64,000 nucleotides of DNA from Bradyrhizobium sp. S69. GTDB taxonomy: Bacteria > Pseudomonadota > Alphaproteobacteria > Rhizobiales > Xanthobacteraceae. The notes under the pieces are model-generated. The model was not told the DNA's origin, made no database searches, and saw only the letters and a program-made list of their open reading frames with translations. Each line of letters starts with the position of its first letter. The stretch's first letter is position 1. Both the position numbers and the translations under genes were made by a program. Below, piece after piece: positions 7,752 to 16,231 of this stretch. Location: NCBI RefSeq assembly GCF_009766005.1, contig NZ_LMUK01000046.1:317232-381231 (forward strand), read 5' to 3'.

Positions 7752-9005
7752 ATGACGAGGCGCATCACCACATCCGGATCGATTTCCCGCCGCCGCCTGC
7801 TCGCGACGGCCGGCGCGGGGGCGGCACTGGCCGCCTCGCCGTTTCGCATCAATCTGTTGCAGGCGCAGGAAGCCAACATAAAGATCGGCTTTCCGGTACC
7901 GCTGACCGGACCCTACGGGGCGGAAGCCCAGGATCAAGTGCGCGCCGCGCAGCTCGCCATCGCCCAGTTCAACGACGGTGGCGGCCTCAATGGACGCAAG
8001 GCCGAACTGGTGGTGCGCGACGACAAGCTCAACGCCGGTGAAGCCGCGACGCGCTCGCTCGAACTGGTCGAACAGGAGAAGGTCAATTTCGTCGTCGGCA
8101 GTCTTTCTGCCGCGGTGCAGCTTGCGATCAACAACGTCACCAAAGAGCGCGGCATCATCTTCAATTCGATCAGCCAGTCCGACGCCATCAACGAAGCCAA
8201 GGATTTCAGCAAATACACCTTCCACGAGGCGCTGAACCCGCACATGACCGCGGGCGCGGTCGGCCGCTACGCCTTTCCGAAATTCGGCAAGAAGGTCGCG
8301 TTCCTGACCGCGGACTATGCTTACGGCACGGAGATGCTGCGTGGTTTCCTCGAAGCCGGCAAGGCCTTCAACATCGAGAATCTCGGCGACGTCCGTCACC
8401 CGATCGGCGCCACCGACTTCTCGACATTGCTGCCGCGGCTGCAGTCGCTGAAGCCCGATATCCTGTGCATCTGCAATTTTGGGCGCGATCAGCAGATTGC
8501 GCTGAAGCAGGCGACCGATTTCGGCATCAAGAAGACGACCCAGATCATCGCGCCGCTGTTGTCGCATGCCAGCCGCGTCGCGGCAGGGCCGCAGGCGTTC
8601 GACGGTGTGATCGGCGGATGTTCGTTCTATTGGGGCCTCGAGGACAAATTCGCGTCCACCAAGGCGTTCAATGCGGCGTTCAGCAAAATGTACGACGGCA
8701 AATTACCGACCGACTACGGCGCGCTCGGCTATGGCGGCGTCCGCACCGTGCTCGAGGCCGTCAAGACTGCCGGCAGCGTCGATACCGACAAGGTGATCGT
8801 GGCGCTGGAGGCGCTGAAATACGATGACTACAAGGGACCGCAATATTACCGGAAATGCGATCATCAATCGGTGCAGTCCGTGCTGGTCATCAAGTCGAAG
8901 TCGAAGGATATGAAGAACGAGTCCGACGTGTTCGAGATCATCGGCACCGAGGAGCCCAATGAGGCCAATCTGCGTAGCTGCGAAGAACTCGGTCACAAGG
9001 CCTGA
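7752..9005 (+). CDS. Branched-chain amino acid-type ABC transporter, substrate-binding protein
   Basis: The 417-residue protein carries a Tat-like signal (ISRRRLLATAGAGAALAAS, about residues 12-30) and then the mature start NIKIGFPVPLTGPYGAEAQD typical of Leu/Ile/Val-binding proteins. GGLNGRKAELVVRDDKLNAG and the ligand-site region FVVGSLSAAVQLAINN follow, with two periplasmic alpha/beta lobes. It is the first gene of a five-gene HAAT operon (binding protein, two permeases, two ATPases). Many such alphaproteobacterial systems carry aromatic acids, amides or ureas rather than branched amino acids. The divergent hydrolase and monooxygenase suggest a nitrogenous xenobiotic-like substrate, which is an inference. 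Confidence 0.9.
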   Translation: MTRRITTSGSISRRRLLATAGAGAALAASPFRINLLQAQEANIKIGFPVPLTGPYGAEAQDQVRAAQLAIAQFNDGGGLNGRKAELVVRDDKLNAGEAATRSLELVEQEKVNFVVGSLSAAVQLAINNVTKERGIIFNSISQSDAINEAKDFSKYTFHEALNPHMTAGAVGRYAFPKFGKKVAFLTADYAYGTEMLRGFLEAGKAFNIENLGDVRHPIGATDFSTLLPRLQSLKPDILCICNFGRDQQIALKQATDFGIKKTTQIIAPLLSHASRVAAGPQAFDGVIGGCSFYWGLEDKFASTKAFNAAFSKMYDGKLPTDYGALGYGGVRTVLEAVKTAGSVDTDKVIVALEALKYDDYKGPQYYRKCDHQSVQSVLVIKSKSKDMKNESDVFEIIGTEEPNEANLRSCEELGHKA

Positions 9006-9051
9006 GGTGGCGGATGAGGCGTGTTGAGGAAGCGCGTGGTTGGCTTAGGCT

Positions 9052-9936
9052 ATGACGGGTCTTAGTTTCGATCTCATCGCATTGCAGTTGTTTGCCGGCC
9101 TCGCGCTCGGCGCGATCTATGTGCTGTTCGCGATCGGGCTTTCCCTGATCTTCGGCATGCTGACCGTGGTCAACTTTGCCCATGGCGCGTTTTATATGGT
9201 CGGGGCCTATGTCGGGCTCTACATCCTGATGCTGGGCGGCAATTTCTGGGTCTGCCTGATCGCGGTGCCGCTGGTCGTCGGCCTGTTCGGCGTCGTGGTC
9301 GAACGTTTCCTGATCCGTCCGCTCTATGGCCGGGGCATCGACTATCCGCTGCTGCTGACCTTCGGACTGAGCTACGTGATGGTTGAGCTGGTGCGTATCG
9401 CCTTCGGCAAGAGCGGCTATCCGTTCGATACCCCTGAAATCCTGCAAGGCGCGGTCGATATCGGCGTCGGATATTTCCCGCTCTACCGTCTGTTCGTGAT
9501 TGGCGCGACCGCGGTGGTGCTGCTGGCGCTGTGGCTGTTCCTGGAAAAGACCAGTTTTGGCCTGATCATTCGCGCCGGCGCGCGCGATCCGCAGATCGTC
9601 CGCGTGCTCGGTGTCAATGTCGCGCAAGTCTGGCTGATCGTGTTCGGGATCGGAACCGCGATCGCAGGCTTTGCCGGATTGTTGGCGGCGCCTTTGCAGG
9701 GCGTCATTCCGGAGATGGGCGGCACGATCCTGGCCGAGGCCTTTGTCGTCACCGTCGTCGGCGGCATGGGATCGATCGGCGGCGCCGTGCTGGCCGGCCT
9801 TCTGGTCGGCGTGGTCGTCAGCATGACGTCGCTGTTTGCGCCCGAGATGGCCAAGGTCTCGATCTTCGCGTTGATGGCGGTCGTTCTGATCGTCCGGCCG
9901 CAGGGATTTTTCGGCCGTGCCGGGTTGATGAGTTGA
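9052..9936 (+). CDS. Branched-chain amino acid-type ABC transporter permease (LivH family)
   Basis: The 294-residue integral membrane protein has about eight hydrophobic segments. LivH hallmarks are ALGAIYVLFAIGLSLIFGML near residue 20, NFAHGAFYMVGAYVG, a conserved GLLAAPLQGVIPEMGGTILA loop, and VVTVVGGMGSIGGAVLAGLL. It forms the membrane channel together with the LivM-type protein encoded three bases downstream. It lies 46 bp after the binding-protein gene in the same operon. Confidence 0.92.
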   Translation: MTGLSFDLIALQLFAGLALGAIYVLFAIGLSLIFGMLTVVNFAHGAFYMVGAYVGLYILMLGGNFWVCLIAVPLVVGLFGVVVERFLIRPLYGRGIDYPLLLTFGLSYVMVELVRIAFGKSGYPFDTPEILQGAVDIGVGYFPLYRLFVIGATAVVLLALWLFLEKTSFGLIIRAGARDPQIVRVLGVNVAQVWLIVFGIGTAIAGFAGLLAAPLQGVIPEMGGTILAEAFVVTVVGGMGSIGGAVLAGLLVGVVVSMTSLFAPEMAKVSIFALMAVVLIVRPQGFFGRAGLMS

Positions 9937-9938
9937 AG

Positions 9939-10937
9939 ATGCAATCCAGCACCAACGAGGTCATCCAGCCCTTGCCGGGGGCGCAGGCGAGCCCCGTGGG
10001 CTGGTTCGAATTGGCAAAACTGCATCGCGCCAGCCTCGCGAGCCTGGTGGTTCTGGTGTTTCCGCTGGTGATGCCGTTCACGGCACTCGCCGCCAACATC
10101 CTGATCTACGGTCTGTTCGCGCTCGGTTTCAATCTGGTCTACGGCTATCTCGGCCTGCTGTCGTTCGGGCACGCCGCTTTGTTCGGAACCGGCGCCTATT
10201 TCTGCGGCATCGCGATCGTGCATCTGGGGTTGCCATGGTATGCGGGGATCGGCCTCGGTGTCGTCGGCGGCCTGTTGATGGCGGCGGTGATCGGCGTGCT
10301 CGCCATTCGAACGCGCGGCATTTACTTCGCAATGGTCACGATGGCGTTGTCGCAATGCGCCTATTATTTGTTTTATGAGGCGGTCGACTGGACCGGCGGC
10401 GAGAACGGGCTGCGTGGCATCAATATCCACCAGATCAGCGTGTTCGGCCTGAAGCTGGACTTTATCAATCCGCTGACCCGCTATTACGTGATCGCGGCGT
10501 TCGTGATAGCAGCCTTCTTCGTGCTGTCGCGGATTCTGGCATCGCCGTTCGGCGCCGTGATCGAGGCGGTGCGCGAGAACGAGGCACGCGCCAGGGCCTC
10601 CGGCTACGACGTCACGACGACGCGGTTGATTACGTTCGTGCTGTCAGGCGGGTTTTGCGGCCTTGCCGGCGCGCTGCAGGCGCTTCATTTGTCGATCGTG
10701 CCGATCGAGATCCTGCACTACGACACCTCGGGCATCGTGGTGATGATCGCGCTGCTCGGCGGCATGGGCACCTTCTTCGGCCCGATGATCGGGGCTGCGG
10801 CGTTCCTGATGCTGGAGAATATTGTGTCGACCTGGACGGTGCATTGGCAGCTCATAGTCGGCGCCGTCTTCATGATTTGCGTGCTGTTCTTCCCGGCCGG
10901 CATCTGGGGGACGCTGATCAAGCGCATCAAGCCATGA
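9939..10937 (+). CDS. Branched-chain amino acid-type ABC transporter permease (LivM family)
   Basis: The 332-residue permease starts at the ATG at 9939, two bases after the LivH stop. A 30-residue polar N-terminus precedes the first membrane span. Family features are NLVYGYLGLLSFGHAALFGT, AIRTRGIYFAMVTMALSQCA, EAVRENEARARASGYDV (the cytoplasmic coupling loop that contacts the ATPases), and IALLGGMGTFFGPMIGA. Its stop overlaps the ATG of the LivG-type gene. It is the second half of the heterodimeric channel. Confidence 0.92.
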   Translation: MQSSTNEVIQPLPGAQASPVGWFELAKLHRASLASLVVLVFPLVMPFTALAANILIYGLFALGFNLVYGYLGLLSFGHAALFGTGAYFCGIAIVHLGLPWYAGIGLGVVGGLLMAAVIGVLAIRTRGIYFAMVTMALSQCAYYLFYEAVDWTGGENGLRGINIHQISVFGLKLDFINPLTRYYVIAAFVIAAFFVLSRILASPFGAVIEAVRENEARARASGYDVTTTRLITFVLSGGFCGLAGALQALHLSIVPIEILHYDTSGIVVMIALLGGMGTFFGPMIGAAAFLMLENIVSTWTVHWQLIVGAVFMICVLFFPAGIWGTLIKRIKP

Positions 10938-11704
10938 CGGATACCAGCAACCGATCCGCTGAAATCATCCTGCGCACCCATGGTGTCGGCAAGGTGTTCG
11001 GCAAGTTCGTCGCCCTGAAGGATATCTCGGCGGAATTTCCCAAGGGGGCGATCACCTCGATCATCGGTCCCAACGGCGCCGGCAAAAGCACCTATTTCAA
11101 TCTGCTGTCCGGGGCGCTGCGACCGTCCAGCGGCCGTGTCGAGTTCGAGGGCCACGACGTCACCGGATTGCCGCAGCATCGCTTCGCCCACATGGGGGTA
11201 GCAAAATCGTTCCAGATCACCAACGTGTTCCCGCAGTTGACCACGCGCGAGAACATTCGCGTTGGATTGCAGGCGCTGGTGTCGCGCTACGATATGTGGC
11301 GTCCGCGCGCGCGGCTTCACGAACTGGCCGAGCAGGCCGATGAATTGCTGGCGCTGGTCGGATTGTGGGAGGCGCGCGAGCGAACCGCAAAGACGCTGGC
11401 GCATGGCGAGCAGCGCGCGCTCGAGATCGGGATGGCGTTGGCAAGCCGTCCGCGGCTGTTGCTGCTGGATGAACCGACCGCGGGAATGAGCCCGGAAGAA
11501 ACCCGCACCATGATGGATCTGATCGTCAAGCTCGCCACCGAGCGGACGGTCATCCTGGTCGAGCACAAGATGAAGCTGGTACTCGGGATCAGCGATCGTA
11601 TCCTGGTGCTGCATCACGGCGAGTTGCTGGCGGAAGGCACGCCCGCGGAGGTTCGCAAGAACGAGGCGGTCAAGCGGGTCTATCTGGGCCAGCGGGAGCA
11701 CTGA
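10934..11704 (+). CDS. Branched-chain amino acid-type ABC transporter ATPase (LivG family)
   Basis: The 256-residue ATPase has Walker A GPNGAGKST, a Q-loop region after VAKSFQITNVFPQLTTRENI, the shortened signature LAHGEQRALEIGMALAS usual in LivG, Walker B LLLLDEPTAGMSP, and a switch histidine in ILVEHKMKLV. It ends in the typical LivG form AVKRVYLGQ. The ATG overlaps the LivM stop (ATGA). The protein energises transport in the cytoplasm as a heterodimer with the LivF-type partner. Confidence 0.93.
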   Translation: MTDTSNRSAEIILRTHGVGKVFGKFVALKDISAEFPKGAITSIIGPNGAGKSTYFNLLSGALRPSSGRVEFEGHDVTGLPQHRFAHMGVAKSFQITNVFPQLTTRENIRVGLQALVSRYDMWRPRARLHELAEQADELLALVGLWEARERTAKTLAHGEQRALEIGMALASRPRLLLLDEPTAGMSPEETRTMMDLIVKLATERTVILVEHKMKLVLGISDRILVLHHGELLAEGTPAEVRKNEAVKRVYLGQREH

Positions 11705-11708
11705 GCGG

Positions 11709-12413
11709 ATGTTGCAGATCAGCAACCTGAACGCCTGGTATGGCGCCAGCCACGCCATCCAGGACATCAATATCGAGGTGGCGAAAGGCGAGATCGTTTG
11801 CCTGATCGGCCGCAACGGCGCCGGCAAGACCACGACGCTGAAGTCGATCATGGGCCTGATGGACAAGACGCGCGGCTCGGCTGTGTTCAAGGGCAAGGAA
11901 TTACTGGACCAGCCGGCGCATGTGCGCTTCGCAATGGGGCTCGCTTACGTGCCGGAAGAGCGCCGGATCGTTCAGGGGCTGTCGGTGCGGGAAAATCTTC
12001 GGCTCGGGCTGGTGGCCTCGCCGCAGAAGAAGAAGGAAGCGCAATTGATCGAGGGCATCGCCGAGATTTTTCCGCGGCTGGCCGAGCGCCTCGATCAGGA
12101 AGCGGTCACGATGTCCGGCGGCGAACAGCAGATGCTGGCGATCGCGCGCGCCATGATCTCGAAGCCGGACCTCATCATGCTCGACGAGCCCTCCGAAGGG
12201 ATCATGCCGGTGCTGGTCGACGAAATGTTCGAGCTGTTTCGCTCCATGAAGGCGCAGGGGACCACGGTGCTGCTGGTTGAGCAGAATGTCGAACTGGCGC
12301 TGGATATCGCCGATCGCGCCTACGTGCTCGATCAGGGCACGGTGGTTCATCAGGCCACGGCCAAGGAACTGCTCGCCGACGATGCCATCAAGGAACGCTA
12401 CTGCTCGGTGTGA
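11709..12413 (+). CDS. Branched-chain amino acid-type ABC transporter ATPase (LivF family)
   Basis: The 234-residue second ATPase of the operon has Walker A GRNGAGKTTT, signature MSGGEQQMLAIARAM, Walker B LIMLDEPSEGIMPVLVDE and switch LLVEQNVELAL. The YVPEERRIVQGLSVRENLRL stretch is diagnostic for LivF. It begins four bases after the LivG-type stop and closes the operon. A gap of about 180 bp with TATCGATA palindromes follows before the next gene. Confidence 0.93.
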   Translation: MLQISNLNAWYGASHAIQDINIEVAKGEIVCLIGRNGAGKTTTLKSIMGLMDKTRGSAVFKGKELLDQPAHVRFAMGLAYVPEERRIVQGLSVRENLRLGLVASPQKKKEAQLIEGIAEIFPRLAERLDQEAVTMSGGEQQMLAIARAMISKPDLIMLDEPSEGIMPVLVDEMFELFRSMKAQGTTVLLVEQNVELALDIADRAYVLDQGTVVHQATAKELLADDAIKERYCSV

Positions 12414-12512
12414 TCGACCGCACAGATGCCTGCCATTGGAGAAAGCTTAGGGCGCCGGAGCCGCGTGCGGCCCGTGCAGTACTTCCGCCCCATTCGAGCC
12501 GCAAGAAATAGG

Positions 12513-12534
12513 CTTATCGATAAGGTTATCGATA
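12513..12534. promoter_or_regulatory. Paired TATCGATA palindromes, candidate operator
   Basis: CTTATCGATAAG (12513-12524) is a perfect 12-bp palindrome, and TATCGATA recurs at 12527-12534. The two dyads are centred 12 bp apart, about one helical turn, 60-80 bp upstream of the secreted-protein/cyclase gene pair. This spacing is typical of cooperative regulator binding. The regulator is unknown. Confidence 0.4.
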
Positions 12535-12593
12535 GCGGCGCGATTTGCCGGGGATCGGCAGAAGCGCGAATCGATCCATTGAGGTTTTCGAAA

Positions 12594-13253
12594 ATGAAGA
12601 GTCTCTGTGCCGCCGTTGTCGCCCTGGTTGCCTTCACCGGCGTGGCTGCGGCGCAATCGCCGGTCGCTGTGGTCGAGGATGTGCAGGGCCAGGTGACCGG
12701 CGTCGAGTTCATGGACTATGTTGCGCCCGGAGCGATTATAAAGATGGGGCCGGACGGCAAGGTCGTGCTCGGCTACATGAAATCCTGCCGGCGGGAAACC
12801 ATCACGGGCGCGGGAACGGTCGTCGTAGGTGCCGCCGAGAGCACCGCTCAGCTCAGCGCGATTGCGGCCGGCAACGTCCAGTGCGATTCCGGCCATTCGC
12901 AACTGCTCGATCGGCAAGTCAGGGAAAGTGCCGCATCGGTCATCCGCGGCCTTGGCGATGACGCTTCACCCCAGGTGACGCTCTATGGGCGGTCCCCCGT
13001 TGTGGAGGCCACAGGCCGTGGCAAGCTCGTCGTGGAAAGGCTCGATGTGAAGGGTGAACGATACGATGTAAACTTCACGGCGGCTTCTTTGACGCGGGGC
13101 AAATTCTATGACTTCGCCAGGACCGGAACTGCCTTGCAGCCGGGTGGGACCTATGCGGCAAGCCTGGGGTCGCAGCGGGTGATTTTCCTGGTCGATCCGG
13201 CCGCCGTGCCCGGCTCGAGCCCGATCATCGGCCGTTTGGTGAGTCTGGAATGA
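12594..13253 (+). CDS. Secreted hypothetical protein paired with the CHASE2 cyclase (FecR-like?)
   Basis: The frame is open further upstream, but the ATG at 12594 begins a clear Sec signal peptide (KSLCAAVVALVAFTGVAAA) with cleavage near residue 22, giving a 219-residue precursor. The mature part starts VAVVEDVQGQVTGVEFMDYV and has GPDGKVVLGYMKSCRRETIT, reminiscent of FecR-type beta domains. Only two cysteines are seen in the mature part, at positions that could form a disulfide. The gene lies 31 bp before the CHASE2 cyclase gene on the same strand. FecR-like proteins often accompany CHASE2 cyclases, so a periplasmic sensing partner is plausible. The family call is tentative. Confidence 0.65.
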   Translation: MKSLCAAVVALVAFTGVAAAQSPVAVVEDVQGQVTGVEFMDYVAPGAIIKMGPDGKVVLGYMKSCRRETITGAGTVVVGAAESTAQLSAIAAGNVQCDSGHSQLLDRQVRESAASVIRGLGDDASPQVTLYGRSPVVEATGRGKLVVERLDVKGERYDVNFTAASLTRGKFYDFARTGTALQPGGTYAASLGSQRVIFLVDPAAVPGSSPIIGRLVSLE

Positions 13254-13284
13254 TCGAGCGCGTTCGATAAAGGCGGATGCAGCC

Positions 13285-15435
13285 ATGGCCCGCGTCACCA
13301 GGCGAGATGCGCTCGCCATCGCTCTTGTTGCCCTGCTGTGCGGCTTCGCTTCCGTCGTCCCCCCGTTCAACCTGATCCATGGCTGGTCGATTGACGTGCT
13401 CACCGCACTGCGTTGGGAGGTGTTCGGCCCGCGGCGCGATCCTGCTTCCTCGCCCGTCGTCGTGGTCGCGATTGACGAGGAGACCTATCAGACGCCGCCC
13501 TTCAAGGGATCCCCGACCGTTACCTGGACCACGGAAGTGGGGCGGGTTCTGAGCGCGGTCGTCGATGGCGGAGCCAAGGTCGTGGGCTTCGATATCGTGT
13601 TTCCGACCTCGATCGAACAATCCGAAATTCCGTTTGGTGACGATCTGCTCGGAGCGCGGATGCGCGGCTTTGACCGGGCGTTTCTTCGATCGCTGGCCAA
13701 AGGCGGTGCCGCCGGCAAGGTAATCCTTGGCGAACAACTCGATGGCGACGGGCCTTCTCCAGGGCAACGGGCCGCGGTGGGGTACCAGAAGAATATCCGG
13801 GCCCTCAACGTCGTGACGGATCCTGACGAGGTGATCCGGAAGGTGCCGCTGATGTTTTCAGCCGACGGCAAACAAGTGCCCGCGATGGCCCTCGAACTGG
13901 CGTCACGCGCCCTCGGCGCCGAGCCGATGGTTGCCCCAGATCACAGCGTGACGTTGGCGGGCTATCGCATTCCGGGCGTGACGCCGAATACGCTGACACT
14001 GAATTTTGAAGGCGGCGGCGACGGTATTCCAACGTTCTCGTTCGCCGATCTGCGCGCCTGCGTCGAGCGCAATAATGTGGATTTCTTCCAGCGCGAATTC
14101 GCCGGCAAGATCGTGATCTTCGGCACCGTGCTCAATTCGGATGACCGAAAGCTCACCTCCAGGCGCTTTGCGAACGGGCTGGACGGAGCTCAAGCGCCGC
14201 GTTGCGCACTGCCACGCGCCGCAGCAGCCGAGGGGCAATTCAAGCGCAGCACGATCGCCGGCGTTTATGTTCACGCCACGGCCGTCGATAATCTGATCGC
14301 CCGTGACGCGGTTGTCGAACCCGGCACTTTGTCGGTGGCGATCATTGCGGTCGCTTTTGCCGTGCTGGCTTCGTTCGCAGCGCGAATGCTGGGGCCCGGT
14401 GCGGCCTTTGCGGTCTATCTCGGGCTGGTCGCGATCTGGACATCCATTGCGACATTGGTATTTACGCGTTCATTGGCATTGCCGTTGAGCGAGCCGTTTC
14501 TGGCCGGACTCGTTTCGATGATCGCGATTGTCGCCTATCGCCTCGTCGTTACGGATAGAGGAGAGCGCCTGCTTCGAAGCAGCTTCGCGCTTTATCTTGC
14601 TCCAGAGGTTATCGAGCGGATGCTGGCGTCACGGAAATTGCCGGTGCTGGGCGGCGAGACGCGCGATGTCACCGTGTTCTTTTCGGATCTGGTCGGATTT
14701 TCGTCCATCGCCGAAAAGATGACGCCGGCTGAACTGGTGGCATTCATGAACGAGTATCTCTCTGCCATGACCGACATCATCGAAGCCAACGGGGGCTATG
14801 TCGATAAATATATCGGCGACTCCATCGTTGCGATGTTCGGTGCTCCGGCCGAGGATAGCGACCATGCCAGCAATGCGGCGCGGGCGGCGCTCGGCTGCCG
14901 CGCGCGTCTTGACGAGCTTAATCGAAGTTCGGTGGCGTTCCACGGCCATGAGGTCGCGCAGCGGATGGGCCTCAATTCCGGTGCCGCCCTGGTCGGCAAT
15001 ATCGGCTCGCGACGGCGCTTCAATTATACCGTGATGAGCGACGCGGTGAATGTCGCGTCGCGGATCGAGGGTGCGAACAAGTTCTACGGCACCACGATTG
15101 CCGCGTCGGAGATGACGGTGGCGCTGACCGGCGCGGCATTCGCTTGGCGCGAGCTTGACGCGATCCGGGTGCAAGGGCGGTCCACGCCCGTCAAGATCTA
15201 CGAACTACTTGCAGAAGCGGGACAGGAGACGCTGCGACAGGCCAAGTTGGCGGACATCTACGCACAGGGTCTTGCGCATTGGCGCAGCCGTGAATTCGAG
15301 GCCGCCGCCGACATTTTCGCGAGGGTTGCCGATGTCGACAAGCCATCGGCGATGTTTCTAGGCCGAGCCAAGGCACTGATGAGCGATCCTCCCGGTCCGG
15401 ACTGGGAAGCCGTCAGCACATTGGATGCCAAATAG
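13285..15435 (+). CDS. CHASE2 domain-containing adenylate/guanylate cyclase
   Basis: The 716-residue membrane receptor has an N-terminal anchor (ALAIALVALLCGFASVVPPF) and a periplasmic CHASE2 domain (about 40-330; SPVVVVAIDEETY and GGAKVVGFDIVFP are typical). Three membrane spans follow at about 345-420, then a class III cyclase domain from about 450. Metal aspartates are in VTVFFSDLVGFSS and VDKYIGDSIVAMFGAP, with the transition-state region NYTVMSDAVNVASRIEG. A C-terminal tail of about 70 residues may be helical repeats. It should make cAMP (or cGMP) from the cytoplasmic face in response to a periplasmic cue. The gene upstream encodes a likely partner. Confidence 0.92.
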   Translation: MARVTRRDALAIALVALLCGFASVVPPFNLIHGWSIDVLTALRWEVFGPRRDPASSPVVVVAIDEETYQTPPFKGSPTVTWTTEVGRVLSAVVDGGAKVVGFDIVFPTSIEQSEIPFGDDLLGARMRGFDRAFLRSLAKGGAAGKVILGEQLDGDGPSPGQRAAVGYQKNIRALNVVTDPDEVIRKVPLMFSADGKQVPAMALELASRALGAEPMVAPDHSVTLAGYRIPGVTPNTLTLNFEGGGDGIPTFSFADLRACVERNNVDFFQREFAGKIVIFGTVLNSDDRKLTSRRFANGLDGAQAPRCALPRAAAAEGQFKRSTIAGVYVHATAVDNLIARDAVVEPGTLSVAIIAVAFAVLASFAARMLGPGAAFAVYLGLVAIWTSIATLVFTRSLALPLSEPFLAGLVSMIAIVAYRLVVTDRGERLLRSSFALYLAPEVIERMLASRKLPVLGGETRDVTVFFSDLVGFSSIAEKMTPAELVAFMNEYLSAMTDIIEANGGYVDKYIGDSIVAMFGAPAEDSDHASNAARAALGCRARLDELNRSSVAFHGHEVAQRMGLNSGAALVGNIGSRRRFNYTVMSDAVNVASRIEGANKFYGTTIAASEMTVALTGAAFAWRELDAIRVQGRSTPVKIYELLAEAGQETLRQAKLADIYAQGLAHWRSREFEAAADIFARVADVDKPSAMFLGRAKALMSDPPGPDWEAVSTLDAK

Positions 15436-15746
15436 GCATCACGATGGGTCGCAGTTGGCGATCGTCGCTGAATCTCCGATTCATCTGTTGTGCACCGGAG
15501 ACTTGTCGGCAGCGGCAGCCTTCGCTAGAACGAAGTGCCGAAAAAGACATGGCCGGATCGGTAAGCCCGGCCAATTCCTCGATGCAGGAATTCTGCCCGC
15601 CGCTCAGCGGTTGGACCCACGGCCAGACAGGTGGTTGATTTCAACCGCGCTGCTGGCGGGTCCGTGTCTATCGGTCGTATTATCCCGTCGGTATCGTTGT
15701 TGGGCCTCCCCCTGTCTGATCATTCAACCCTGACAGGAGCACTCTG
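15436..15746. other. Intergenic region, 311 bp, no gene recognised
   Basis: Two short frames here have no recognisable content and no ribosome-binding site. The region presumably holds the 3' end of the cyclase transcript and the promoter of the VOC gene, whose ribosome-binding site (CAGGAGC) is at its right edge. No strong hairpin or repeat was seen. Confidence 0.5.
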
Positions 15747-16151
15747 ATGCAACTCAAACATGCCAATCTCGTTACGCCCGACGTGGCGGCTTCCGCTGAA
15801 TTCTTTCAGCGTTTCTTTGGTTTCGAAATTGTCGACAAGCGTGGCGCCGATGCGCTTGCGGTGATGCGCGACCAGGACAATTTCGTCCTGACCTTGATGA
15901 AGTCGAAGAAAAGCGATCCGGACCGCTATCCGCAGACCTTCCACGTCGGATTTTATTTCGACAGCCCTGAATTGGTGAATGCCAAGCGTGCCGAGCTGTT
16001 GGCGGCGGGCTTGTCGCCGGGCGAGGTGGATACCACAAATCGTGGCGGCGCCGTCTCTACCTTCTACTGCGTCTGCCCCGGTGGCATCACCGTCGAAGTG
16101 TGCACACCGCCGGGCTTCGTCACCGCTGGGCCTCTTGCCATCGCCGGATGA
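15747..16151 (+). CDS. VOC (glyoxalase/bleomycin resistance/dioxygenase fold) protein
   Basis: The 134-residue single VOC module has two beta-alpha-beta-beta-beta repeats. The first runs LKHANLVTPDVAASAEFFQR, then FFGFEIVDKRGAD; the second contains TFHVGFYFDSPELVNAKRAE and ends ITVEVCTPPG. Metal-ligand positions are His in LKHANL, His in TFHVGF and Glu in TVEVCTP, so a metal site appears intact. CAGGAGC precedes the ATG. VOC members include glyoxalases, epimerases, lyases and resistance proteins, and nothing nearby fixes the substrate. Confidence 0.8.
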   Translation: MQLKHANLVTPDVAASAEFFQRFFGFEIVDKRGADALAVMRDQDNFVLTLMKSKKSDPDRYPQTFHVGFYFDSPELVNAKRAELLAAGLSPGEVDTTNRGGAVSTFYCVCPGGITVEVCTPPGFVTAGPLAIAG

Positions 16152-16231
16152 TCGGCGTGATCTGGACTGCCGGGCAGGCGCTGCCCGGCAGTCCATTGGC
16201 ATAGTCTGTGCAATGATACGGCGGATGTTTC

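Noticed and set aside
7407..8567. Upstream extension of the luciferase-like monooxygenase frame to 8567
   Set aside because: It runs through the divergent binding-protein gene and has no conserved content before the ATG at 7406, which has its own ribosome-binding site.
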